A DNA stretch of 64,000 nucleotides from Phaeodactylum tricornutum CCAP 1055/1. Taxonomy: Eukaryota; Bacillariophyta; Bacillariophyceae; Surirellales; Neidiaceae. Location of the stretch: NCBI RefSeq assembly GCF_000150955.2, contig NC_011669.1:573667-637666 (forward strand). The letters run 5' to 3'. This document shows, piece after piece, positions 9,575 through 18,466 of the stretch. Position 1 is the stretch's first letter. Every line of letters begins with the position of its first letter. The notes under the pieces were generated by a model. It saw only the letters and a program-made list of their open reading frames with translations, ran no database searches and was not told the origin of the DNA. Made by a program: the position numbers and the translations under genes.

Positions 9575-11167
9575 TCAATTTCCTACCGAGCTTTTGCAGG
9601 ATCTTCCAGCTTGGAAATTTCCAGACAATCGTAGGAAGTGTGGATGGCTTCGAACGATTGTGTACACTGTATCAAGATCTGGAGAGTGGATACTGCTCAA
9701 CTGACACATATAGAGGCCTGTAGCTCGGTCGCGAACTTCAAGAGCCCGTGGACAAGCAGCAATGATACTACGGACAGTGTGCCACGAATGACCAGAAACA
9801 AGAGCATGCGCCAAAGGTAGACGTCCCTGTACGTCTTCACAGATTATAGACCGTGGACTCCACCTAAGCAATATATCTATGACCGAGTCCTTTTGTTTGG
9901 ACTTCAACCCAGGTCGCAATGCAGACGTTGACCGGTAAATAAATGCCGAGTCGCCCATTTGTGGAGAAACTTCCTCAAAGGTAACACCATGTGATTCGAT
10001 CTGAAGTCGGCCTTCGACAGCGTCGATCTCAGCTCGATAACCGTCTTCGTTCTCATTCCACTCGTCCGGCTCGTCCATTGCAGGCGTTTGTGTCGCCAAA
10101 AGGAGCGGTGTAAACCCTTTCTCGTTGCGGCGGAGGGCTTGATCCGGGAACATGCGGCATAAAAAAGTCAAAACTTGTCGTGGACACGCTGCTGTTACAG
10201 CCGCGGCGTGAACTATCCAATCTTGGAACCGGTCTGTTCGATAATCCTCCTCCAGTAGTGAAAACTCGGGCACAGTGTATCCATTTTCAACGTAGCTACA
10301 GCTCAAAAATAGCACGTGTAGATCCCAGTCGTCTCGAAAATTATCACTTTCGTCATCGAAGATCTCGTCTAGATCTTCTGCTTCCAAAAAAGTTCGAGGC
10401 AGGAGCGAAAATGGCGTGACGCCTCGTGGATTTGCGATAGATATTGACTCTGGTGCCGCTTGCACAAGGGCCTGCATGAGGTGACGAGTCGCTCCAGATC
10501 TTGCTGCAAAATGCAATGGACAATCGCCATATTTATCCTGGGCCAACGCCGCTTTGGGAGCGCAATCGATCAGGAGCATCTGTACATCCTCACTGGCACC
10601 GTCTGCCGCTAAATGAAGGGGTGTTTCTCCGTTGGCGTTAGCGGCTCCGATGGTTTCTGGATTACTGACTGCAATCATTGCTGAGATCACATGAAGAGGT
10701 GGGTACCGAACGCAAGCAGCATGAAAAGCATTCATACCATTAGCTGGTCCTTTTATGGCAATTTCTTCCGGGTGAGATTGTAGTCGTTCCATCACCGCAG
10801 ACCACTCATCATCGTTGCTTTTCTCACTGATAAGGCGCATCAACCTGGAAGGCCACCGACGACTTAGATGGGGAAACTTGGTAGCGGTGTGCACAGTGTG
10901 GGGGACAGTGAGCGAAGAGTCGTCGTCGGTATACCTTTCTCGTCCTCGAATTGGTGTGATCAGTGCATCGGCTTCACCGAGCAATATTGGTATCGCATCC
11001 AGTTGAGGTACTTCAATTCTCCGTAAGGCGTTTGAGAGACTCTGAGGCACACCAAGTCCCGGAATTGATACAACAGATAAAGGACATGACGAGTTTGAGC
11101 TTGTGGTAGGCTCTTCATGGCTTGTGTTGTCCATTTCGTCGACTTGCCCATTCATGGTGGGAAACAT
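9575..11167 (-). CDS. ankyrin repeat protein
   Basis: This is a protein of about 530 residues. The likely start is ATG 11167 (a second ATG is at 11155), because upstream of it a GTAAGT donor at 11228 and a CCAG acceptor at 11171 define a 58-nt intron in the 5' leader. Reading through that intron meets a stop. Ankyrin repeats are clear in the first half: NGMNAFHAACVRYPPLHVIS, NGETPLHLAADGASEDVQML and YGDCPLHFAARSGATRHLMQ. A further repeat-like unit occurs later (NEKGFTPLLLATQTP). The flanks are acidic and lack a catalytic domain. Such proteins are protein-binding scaffolds, and diatoms hold many of them with no assigned partner. Confidence 0.88.
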   Translation of the reverse strand: MFPTMNGQVDEMDNTSHEEPTTSSNSSCPLSVVSIPGLGVPQSLSNALRRIEVPQLDAIPILLGEADALITPIRGRERYTDDDSSLTVPHTVHTATKFPHLSRRWPSRLMRLISEKSNDDEWSAVMERLQSHPEEIAIKGPANGMNAFHAACVRYPPLHVISAMIAVSNPETIGAANANGETPLHLAADGASEDVQMLLIDCAPKAALAQDKYGDCPLHFAARSGATRHLMQALVQAAPESISIANPRGVTPFSLLPRTFLEAEDLDEIFDDESDNFRDDWDLHVLFLSCSYVENGYTVPEFSLLEEDYRTDRFQDWIVHAAAVTAACPRQVLTFLCRMFPDQALRRNEKGFTPLLLATQTPAMDEPDEWNENEDGYRAEIDAVEGRLQIESHGVTFEEVSPQMGDSAFIYRSTSALRPGLKSKQKDSVIDILLRWSPRSIICEDVQGRLPLAHALVSGHSWHTVRSIIAACPRALEVRDRATGLYMCQLSSIHSPDLDTVYTIVRSHPHFLRLSGNFQAGRSCKSSVGN

Positions 11168-12107
11168 AGTCTGGAGTATCTGATGCTCCTGATTCTCGAT
11201 GTTGCGACCTTTCTTCCATTCCACTTACCAGCTAGAGATCACTAAACCCTTTTACTGTTAACTATAACTGTAAATTGGGGGAGAAACCTCATGCCAACTG
11301 TCTGAGTCAATACTCGCTTCTCGGAAGTTAGCGTTTCGAAGTTCCATTTAAATCCAATGTCCCAATACGATATAGACTTTGGGACATTATTTGCCTGTTG
11401 AGAGAAGCGAGTACACTTGCGACACGCATAAGACACATCTTTAGGTTTCCCTCTGTACTTCGATAGCTTTGGTTGACATGTAAACGACATTCGTATTTAC
11501 GTATATGATAAAAACATCCAAGGTAATTGGTACTATTATTCACAGTCTACATGGATCATAAAACAGTGGCGTGAAGGCGATAACCGACTAATATCCTGCA
11601 AGTATAGTACAAGATCACTCTCATAGTTAACAGTAAAGCAGCCTCTTGTGTATTTACGAAGCAGAGCAAACACACCTTATACCATAATCTGCACGAGTAG
11701 ACCAATCTTTATCGAGCGTGCACATGGTAGACACTTGACGTGGGGTTTTAGAACATTACTTTGATATAGTGGACAGAAGGATTCCGCTTTCTCGTATCTA
11801 GCAGTGTAAGATGAACTTCGCAACATCTAATCCGTAATAGCGAGATTTTGTCGGCGTGTTGGCGGGCTTGATGCCGATTTGTCTGTGTAGTGAAAGGTAC
11901 GCGCCAAATAGTGGGCGTGTTGAGTGGCCAAAAAGAAGCTTGAACGATTCTTTCACTTTCCGAAGCTATCTGCTTATTCATTCGGAGATCGCGAGGACTT
12001 GACAATAAAATGAAGGGCCCCTTTTCTATGTGCCCATACCACTAAAGTCTGTAAAGCTTCGATCCATCAAGAAAGTTTCTGGAGCTTTGTGGACTTACTT
12101 TCCTTTT
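11168..12107. promoter_or_regulatory. upstream region of the ankyrin gene with a 5' leader intron and three motif copies
   Basis: About 0.9 kb without a gene. It includes the likely leader intron at 11171-11228. Two copies of the recurrent spacer motif sit head to tail here, TTACTGTTA at 11252-11260 and TAACTGTAA at 11265-11273, and a third, inverted, at 11628-11636. They lie 85-460 bp upstream of the ankyrin start. Confidence 0.5.
11252..11273 (+). promoter_or_regulatory. two adjacent copies of the TNACTGTNA motif
   Basis: TTACTGTTA at 11252-11260 and TAACTGTAA at 11265-11273, 13 bp start to start, upstream of the ankyrin gene. Both keep the identity of the two N positions. Role unknown. 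Confidence 0.55.
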
Positions 12108-15100
12108 TTAAATCAAACCAAACTCCTCTCCAACAAATTCCATTGAAATATCATCAACAGTCTTCCCCTTTGCGTATACTGGATGAGGGTGCAAAAATTG
12201 AATTCTTCCGTGGCGTGGGCTTGCAGCTGCCGTAGGGTAGGCCCTATTTGTTTGGCACGAGTCTCGGTCCAACGGAGCAGTGGGTCGGTTTCTGTCTTGA
12301 TAAAGGGTACCGGCCGCTCCTGCAGGAATAGACGAAGTAGATTTTCGGCACTTTTTCGCATTGAAGCCACTTTCCTTGCACGAATTAGGTATAGCTGACT
12401 CAAGTTCATCCGAGAAAAAGGAGCTCACACGCGATGATCGATTCGGTGCGGTCTTGATACCGTACATCTGCAAATACTTTTCTACCGAATTTTCTTTCTG
12501 CTTTCCTTGTCTCGTTCCTGTCCCCGCTTGTGGCTGTACCATTGACAAGTCTTCCCTATGATGGTCTTTGTCATTTGGGAATCCAGTTTTTCTCATTTGC
12601 GCTCTTTTAAAGCCGAAAGATACTGCAGTTGCACCAGAAATTTCGCTTGTGTTATCAGCTAACGATCGATTGACAGGATCTGAGTATCGCCTTTTCGATT
12701 CTTGGTCATGACGCATGATGAGATTCATCGTAGGTGATGACGCCCTGTGTCGCACGGTATTCAGACGGCTTCGGTTGCTTCTATTGATCGATTTATTTGA
12801 AGGAGATTTTGCGAGACCGTCCGAACGAATAGGGTCGTTTCTTGCATAGGCAAAAACACCTACGCGATCTTCGTCAACGGTACTCAACCAGACTCGCTCG
12901 AGAAGATTTTCATCATCGTCTTTCGTTCGGTGCCGGCGATTCTCTTTCCTTAAAGTTTTCTTGGCCTTTACGCGCCGAATTTCCTTCTCAACTTCTTCTT
13001 TGACCATAAAGAAGAACCTTTCAATTATTAAAGCTGCCTTCTTTTCCTTGCGACAATCAAGTACTACACGCCACCAAAACTGCATGTGCTGGCAAGCCAC
13101 TGTCTCCGTCATTGAAATCAAGGCAGCTGCATGAAAAAGCGAAGTCATTTTAAGATTGTTTGCCCGTTTGATTGCAAGACGCCTCCGTATTGCAGCCTGA
13201 ATCATGATGCAACAACCAAGCTGCAACTTCAGACGTTTTCGCATCATGCTTCCACGAGCGATGGCCTGCAGTCTGATAGATTCATACTGTATTATGACAA
13301 AGTGTGAAAAACTCCAAAATCCTCTCCAAAAAGCCTGGATCTTTATGGCGGCGGCGATTTCTGCTTCGATTTCAATTTGTTTATTCTGGAGCGCGTTCCT
13401 AGCCAAGAATCTTCGAGCCAGAGATTGCACTATTATAATACGTACGAAGCTGTAAAGCAAGGCCATCTGAGAGCTAAACCGGCGCCAGTCGGACTGAAGA
13501 ATAACAGCTGCTCGATGTTTTCGAATCTCGCAGGCTTTTCGCTGCGCGAGCCATCGGCGCACAGTTCGTTGAACCACAAGCACGTCCACCAATGCAAAGA
13601 TGTAGTCTGTGTAGCCTTGAAAGCCCCTCCAGATGGCCTGGATTTTGATGGTAGCCTGGAGCCGCTGGGACAAAGTAAACAAACGTTGATCCCTCCAGAG
13701 AGCAAAGTTACAGCGTACGGTAAATCCACGGACAAGTGATTGTATTTTTATCGCAGACTTGGAAGACTGGATTGTTTTCTGTCGAACGTTGTTTCCACGG
13801 GCCCTTGCCTGGACCAAAATGATGCAAAAGACTGCATCATATGTTCGAGCCGCAGCAAAATATCCTCGTACAATCCTTTGTATTTGAATAGCACCATCAT
13901 TCAATTTATTAAGCTCGACGCGAGATTTATATCCTCGGAAACGACTCGCTATCCTGGTGGCTGACGTTCGGTTTCCTAAGAGAGAAGCCTCTGCTTTCCA
14001 CCTTCGAGCGTAGGATTGGATTTCAATAAGTGCCCACATTCTATCTACTGCTTTGCGTTGTGCCAGAAAGCTTCTTGCGTGGGCTTGAATTGGGATCGCA
14101 GCTTTTGCCAGTAGGCGACGACCCGCGCGCTGAATCGGGTCTCTTGGCTCAGGATCATCAAACGAAGAAAAGTATGAATCGACGACTGGAACCGCATTCT
14201 TCTTTACCAACACAACTCGTTGAGAAGCTCCACAAGCTATGGAAGCTTCGCGCCTCTCTCTCATAATTGCAAATCCGAGGGACACAGATTTGCTGCCAAT
14301 GATATCCTCTGCATAGGAGGGCTCATCAGTTTTTCGATTCGCTATATAAGAAATGGCACATGTCTCTGCAAAATTTGGCGACTTGTGCAGCTCAACGCAC
14401 ATACCAGGTGGCTTTGCGATGAGTGAAAGATTAGCTGTTTCATTGGTATTTCGTTGTTTTTTCATTCTTGCGACATCAAGAGCTTGCGCATCTGATTTTC
14501 TCCATGTCCTGCGAGGAGAGGGGTCACCATTTAACGTATGAATGTACGCGACAGTCTTTGCATTAATTCGTGCAACAGAAGAAACTGTCCAAGACGGTGA
14601 CAACTCATTTGCTGTGGTACGGCTAGCTGGCGCAGACTTTGCACTAGAGAAATGGTCTGGGGTGTCGACAACTTTCCCTGTGTCGGAATCGTGAAGGGTG
14701 GATCCTGATACGCTCGCGTGGGAAGTGCTCGTTGCCAAAGGAGATGATTTCATGGTCAGCGTTTGTTTCTTGCTCCAGTACTCACGTGGTTTAAAACTAT
14801 TGCCATTCTCCTTCAAGATCAGTTTTGGGTGAGCTGAAGGTCTCTGCTTCCCTTGAGACTTTGATTGTGTAGCTGTTTCTGGAAGAGGGGGTGGCGGCGG
14901 CGGGAAGACGTTAGCTGCATTGTCAGTATAGGAGGAATGATTTTCTTCATCTTTTTTTTCCTCGTCACTTTCATGGTCCATTGATAGCGGGTTCCGGTGT
15001 ACAGTTGGGTCAGAGGAGGATACTGAATCGACGCGAGGAGCTGGACTAAGATGGTGCTTGTGTTGCAGCGGTGATTCTCCAAGGGGATCATGAAATTGGT

Positions 15101-16694
15101 ACTCAGAGAAGTCTGTTGTGTTCAAGCTAAAAGAGGATGGATCCTGTAGGCTGGGAATTGGAGAAGTGGCCATATATGACCCATTTTGCTGTGTTTGGGG
15201 ATCATCACCAGGGCCATCCGCATCATTGACTTTAACATGTACCTTGCCCTGCAAAAACTCTGTTTGATTGGTCACCGGCGACCTTCCAGCGGGCTCGTGA
15301 AAGAACGGCGCCGAAAATGGATCAATTGCTAGACTGCCGTTGTTTAGCTCTTGCGTGGACTGATTCTCCATTGGCTTTTTCCAATAGTAACCCATGGGAT
15401 CTGACAATTTTTCATGCCCCACCTCCTGCACAGGATCTTCGCTCTTGCGATTCTTGGAATTCCAAGTTGGAGATGTAAGAAGGCTCACGTCATCATGTCC
15501 AAAGAATAGCTCGGGACGGTCGTTGTCGATGAAAACTGTCTGATCTTCATGAGGAGTTTGTACAGTGTCTTTGCTGCCATTCGGTGGCTTGATAGCTTCC
15601 TGCATGGATTTTCGGATGCTTGGTTCGGGAAACGCAACGGTTTGCTGGTATTCTAGACCATCAATGGTGGAATGAGATACGATTGCTTCTGAGGCGAAGG
15701 TTCCATTCTCTTCTTCTACGGAAGTGCCACTTCTACCCTTTTTTCCAAAGAATTTGCGAAAGAATCCTTTCCTCTTTTGCTGCCCAGCCAGTAGCCTGCC
15801 ATTGTGCTTTGCTTCATAATCTTTCTGGTGGCATCTTTCAAGGATTTTAGATCTGTGACGTGCGTCGGGAGTACTTGGACGATAAATCTTTGGGCTCTTG
15901 GTATTAGTACTTTGGTCCTCCTGGGACGTGCTGGAAAGAGAAAAGGCTCGTACCGTCACGGGGGCAGCTTCGATACTGCTGTTGGCAGTCGGTATACTTA
16001 GAGATCTCGTTGGCGATAAAGGACGTATTTGTGTTCCGACCGGAGTAGCAGATGTTGTGGAATACGATATCTGTCCTGAGCTCTCGGTAGCTGGAATCAG
16101 TGAGGCAGAATACCTTCCAATGTGATCATTTCCCTCTGGAGGGTTCAGAATGAGAGGATCCGACTGATAGATAGCTCTGGCAGCCTGCAAACGCTGCTGA
16201 ATAAGGCCTAGCTTGCTAGGGGACGTAGCAATAGTCGATTCTGACCGAGGCTTGTCAGTATACGCTGTCATAGCGGTATCTTCCACAGTGGCAGTCGTCA
16301 CTATGGAAGCCTGCCCTGGAAAGGAGCTTAGAATAATCTCTCCAGAAGTGCACGATGAGCTTCTCTTGTTCAAAGCAGAGAGCACCTCATCTTGGCGGAG
16401 CCGAGATGGAGTGCTTCCTCGTTTCGTTCTTAGCGGAGGGGGATCGCTTGGTGGTGGAGGCGGAACCCCCATCAGCATGGCCGTTAGGGCAGTAGGTGTA
16501 GTATTGCGATGTGTGGGTGTCGGAGGCGACCCCATGAGTTCTCCTCCTTGACTCGAAGGACATGGACTAAGGACCGAAGGACCGACACCCAACGGGTCCT
16601 CCCCCGACTTGTGCCCACATCCGTCTGGGTTGATACCTCCAGGATCTCTACGTGGATGACAGCCATGATGCTGGGATACCGGAGAGTCTTCCAT
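12108..16694 (-). CDS. large protein with about 13 IQ motifs
   Basis: This is a 1528-residue protein in a single exon, starting at ATG 16694. The first 850 residues are low-complexity, rich in Ser/Pro/Thr, with proline runs near residues 75 and 595, and are probably disordered. Residues about 860-1230 hold a tandem array of IQ motifs, for example AIQIQRIVRGYFAA, AIKIQSLVRGFTVR, TIKIQAIWRGFQGY, VLVVQRTVRRWLAQRK and AIKIQAFWRGFWSF. I count about 13, some degenerate. IQ motifs bind calmodulin or calmodulin-like light chains, and this many in a row recalls ASPM/Asp-type spindle proteins or myosin necks. There is no motor, calponin-homology or kinase domain, so it is neither. The tail is basic, then Ser-rich. 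Calcium/calmodulin or cytoskeletal scaffolding is the inference. Confidence 0.9.
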   Translation of the reverse strand: MEDSPVSQHHGCHPRRDPGGINPDGCGHKSGEDPLGVGPSVLSPCPSSQGGELMGSPPTPTHRNTTPTALTAMLMGVPPPPPSDPPPLRTKRGSTPSRLRQDEVLSALNKRSSSCTSGEIILSSFPGQASIVTTATVEDTAMTAYTDKPRSESTIATSPSKLGLIQQRLQAARAIYQSDPLILNPPEGNDHIGRYSASLIPATESSGQISYSTTSATPVGTQIRPLSPTRSLSIPTANSSIEAAPVTVRAFSLSSTSQEDQSTNTKSPKIYRPSTPDARHRSKILERCHQKDYEAKHNGRLLAGQQKRKGFFRKFFGKKGRSGTSVEEENGTFASEAIVSHSTIDGLEYQQTVAFPEPSIRKSMQEAIKPPNGSKDTVQTPHEDQTVFIDNDRPELFFGHDDVSLLTSPTWNSKNRKSEDPVQEVGHEKLSDPMGYYWKKPMENQSTQELNNGSLAIDPFSAPFFHEPAGRSPVTNQTEFLQGKVHVKVNDADGPGDDPQTQQNGSYMATSPIPSLQDPSSFSLNTTDFSEYQFHDPLGESPLQHKHHLSPAPRVDSVSSSDPTVHRNPLSMDHESDEEKKDEENHSSYTDNAANVFPPPPPPLPETATQSKSQGKQRPSAHPKLILKENGNSFKPREYWSKKQTLTMKSSPLATSTSHASVSGSTLHDSDTGKVVDTPDHFSSAKSAPASRTTANELSPSWTVSSVARINAKTVAYIHTLNGDPSPRRTWRKSDAQALDVARMKKQRNTNETANLSLIAKPPGMCVELHKSPNFAETCAISYIANRKTDEPSYAEDIIGSKSVSLGFAIMRERREASIACGASQRVVLVKKNAVPVVDSYFSSFDDPEPRDPIQRAGRRLLAKAAIPIQAHARSFLAQRKAVDRMWALIEIQSYARRWKAEASLLGNRTSATRIASRFRGYKSRVELNKLNDGAIQIQRIVRGYFAAARTYDAVFCIILVQARARGNNVRQKTIQSSKSAIKIQSLVRGFTVRCNFALWRDQRLFTLSQRLQATIKIQAIWRGFQGYTDYIFALVDVLVVQRTVRRWLAQRKACEIRKHRAAVILQSDWRRFSSQMALLYSFVRIIIVQSLARRFLARNALQNKQIEIEAEIAAAIKIQAFWRGFWSFSHFVIIQYESIRLQAIARGSMMRKRLKLQLGCCIMIQAAIRRRLAIKRANNLKMTSLFHAAALISMTETVACQHMQFWWRVVLDCRKEKKAALIIERFFFMVKEEVEKEIRRVKAKKTLRKENRRHRTKDDDENLLERVWLSTVDEDRVGVFAYARNDPIRSDGLAKSPSNKSINRSNRSRLNTVRHRASSPTMNLIMRHDQESKRRYSDPVNRSLADNTSEISGATAVSFGFKRAQMRKTGFPNDKDHHREDLSMVQPQAGTGTRQGKQKENSVEKYLQMYGIKTAPNRSSRVSSFFSDELESAIPNSCKESGFNAKKCRKSTSSIPAGAAGTLYQDRNRPTAPLDRDSCQTNRAYPTAAASPRHGRIQFLHPHPVYAKGKTVDDISMEFVGEEFGLI

Positions 16695-17382
16695 GGTGAC
16701 GATCTACTGTCTCACGAACAGGTTGCGACGAAGTCTGGTTGGTTTTCTTCGGCGTTCAGGGTCAATATCGAATGCCAAAGTTGTGAGCGATATTCTCTAG
16801 CAGCACTATTGGGCGAAAGGCTGGGACAAGTCTTGTCTACGATGAAATGTCCAAGGGCGTGTGCGCAGCGATACTTTTAGCGAGTTTTCCAGCGATTTGT
16901 CCTAGGTAAAATCAGTACATTGTGAAAGGCACGCATATGATTTTCGAGAATTGCCCATGGAATATCAGATATAAGCTCTTTAAGCTAATTTTATCAGACG
17001 ATTCAAAGTGACGGTGCCATATAAATATCAGAAACTATTTTTCTCTAAGATTGATTTCATAAATCTAACATAAAATCGTCAGATTATACTTTTCACTTCC
17101 AGACATGCGGGAAGAATGAAATTTGGAGAAAGATCTTACTCACATTTCTGTCCGCGACGAAGAAATCCCTACGGAATCGTTACGATTGAGCCAGGAAGTG
17201 GGTGCACTGCCGAAGTCGAACAGGTATCAGCTTCAAAAAAATTTGAGTACTGTTGTGACGCGATACCGTTTATTATATCGGAGCTTATTCCGCGGCACAT
17301 CGCCCCTCTCCAGCTAGAGGTGGCACGCCTCGACACGCTGTGCACTGACAACGAAGACTTCTGCTTCGTATACGAAGCAACT

Positions 17383-17478
17383 CACCCCGGTGCAAAGATG
17401 CAAGTACCATAAAGCGTACCTTGGTTCAGACACCCCGGTGGAAAGATGCAAGTACCATAAAGCGTAATTTGCTTCAGA
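17383..17478. repeat. 48-bp tandem duplication
   Basis: Two copies of a 48-bp unit (17383-17430 and 17431-17478), each with the core AAGATGCAAGTACCATAAAG, differ at a few positions. They lie at the edge of the gene relic. Confidence 0.85.
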
Positions 17479-17479
17479 C

Positions 17480-17940
17480 ATTCAATTCTCCGTGTTCGAC
17501 CTTTTTCGTGAAACTCATTATTGAATGGCGGACCGGTAAACAAGACGTCCAACTGTTCCCTGGTTCTTTGCGCAATCAAATTGTCCGCGCCCATGGCAAT
17601 AAATTCAGTGAAACCTTGCGTTGTGTTCAATACCAGTGAATTACACGTGACACCGAAATGGTGTCGAGGAACGAACCAGAAACGCTGTAATCAGTGGCGA
17701 GGCGCAGAACGTATATCATCGTTAATCTCTCGTCCTCATCATCTGAGCTGTACGGCTTTTGAATTTCCCGTAGGGCACGAAATCTTCCTTTTGGCTCCAT
17801 TGTTCGTTACTTCCCTTTTGAAGCTGGTATGCTCGACTTCACCGTAGAGGATGCGCTGAAAATCGGAGTTTTTCAATTGGGATGAAATGATCCATCCGCA
17901 TGGCTATCGACGTGGAAAAACATTTGTTAGGGTATCCTGA
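17480..17940 (-). pseudogene. probable relic of a protein gene, family unknown
   Basis: On the minus strand, stretches with protein-like composition appear in more than one frame: SSQLKNSDFQRILYGEVEHT (about 17900-17820), RFRALREIQKPYSSDDEDER (about 17790-17730), and the longest, about 17690-17500, with RFWFVPRHHFGVTC and GFTEFIAMGADNLIAQRTRE. None forms a full gene with a start, splice sites and a stop. I do not recognise the family. It reads as a decayed copy of a diatom gene, or exons of a gene whose other parts are lost. Confidence 0.4.
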
Positions 17941-18466
17941 CCAATGATTGGTACGGGGCCACTAAAGGTGCTTACCGATTGTCATGTCAGAATCTACATT
18001 TTTAGAGGCATACAGGAGGCTATTGACAAGTTTTTCTTCACAACACTACGAGCGGAGGTTAATGCGCGGTGTCGACCATGCGTTCAGGGAAATGTCAGGA
18101 ATCAGAACATGGACGTCTCGATTCCTTAGGCGTTTCCCGCTTAGGTGTGTGTACTACTTACTGGACAGATGAAGTTTGGAACGGATCCGAAGACGGACGA
18201 TCACGCAGACCGCCTTCCTCGAACAGAGAAAGCATAGGCTGACTACCGACTCGATCTTCGTTCGATGTTAACAGTGGGGGTGCTATTCAAATTGGGTAGA
18301 GTGGATAACGATTGTTTATGGTGCAACTTTCACATTCCGTTGCCTTGACTAACAATAGAATCATTCCAAACTTTGTCAAAAAGACTTAAAGTAAAAGACC
18401 TCGCGTAGGAACTCCGGAACTCACAGCTTCAATTGCGGTCGGCGCGTACGTTGAATCTTCTTGAGC

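Larger units (their letters stand above)
16695..18466. other. 1.8-kb spacer upstream of the LETM1 gene
   Basis: No intact gene is visible. The spacer separates two divergent genes and so contains both promoters. It also holds a probable gene relic on the minus strand (17480-17940) and a 48-bp tandem duplication (17383-17478), listed separately. The stretch 16900-17100 is AT-rich. Confidence 0.5.

Noticed and set aside
17116-17412. A 98-codon plus-strand frame with a proper ATG
   Set aside because: Ends inside the 48-bp tandem repeat and shows no motif. The minus strand next to it carries the better protein signal.
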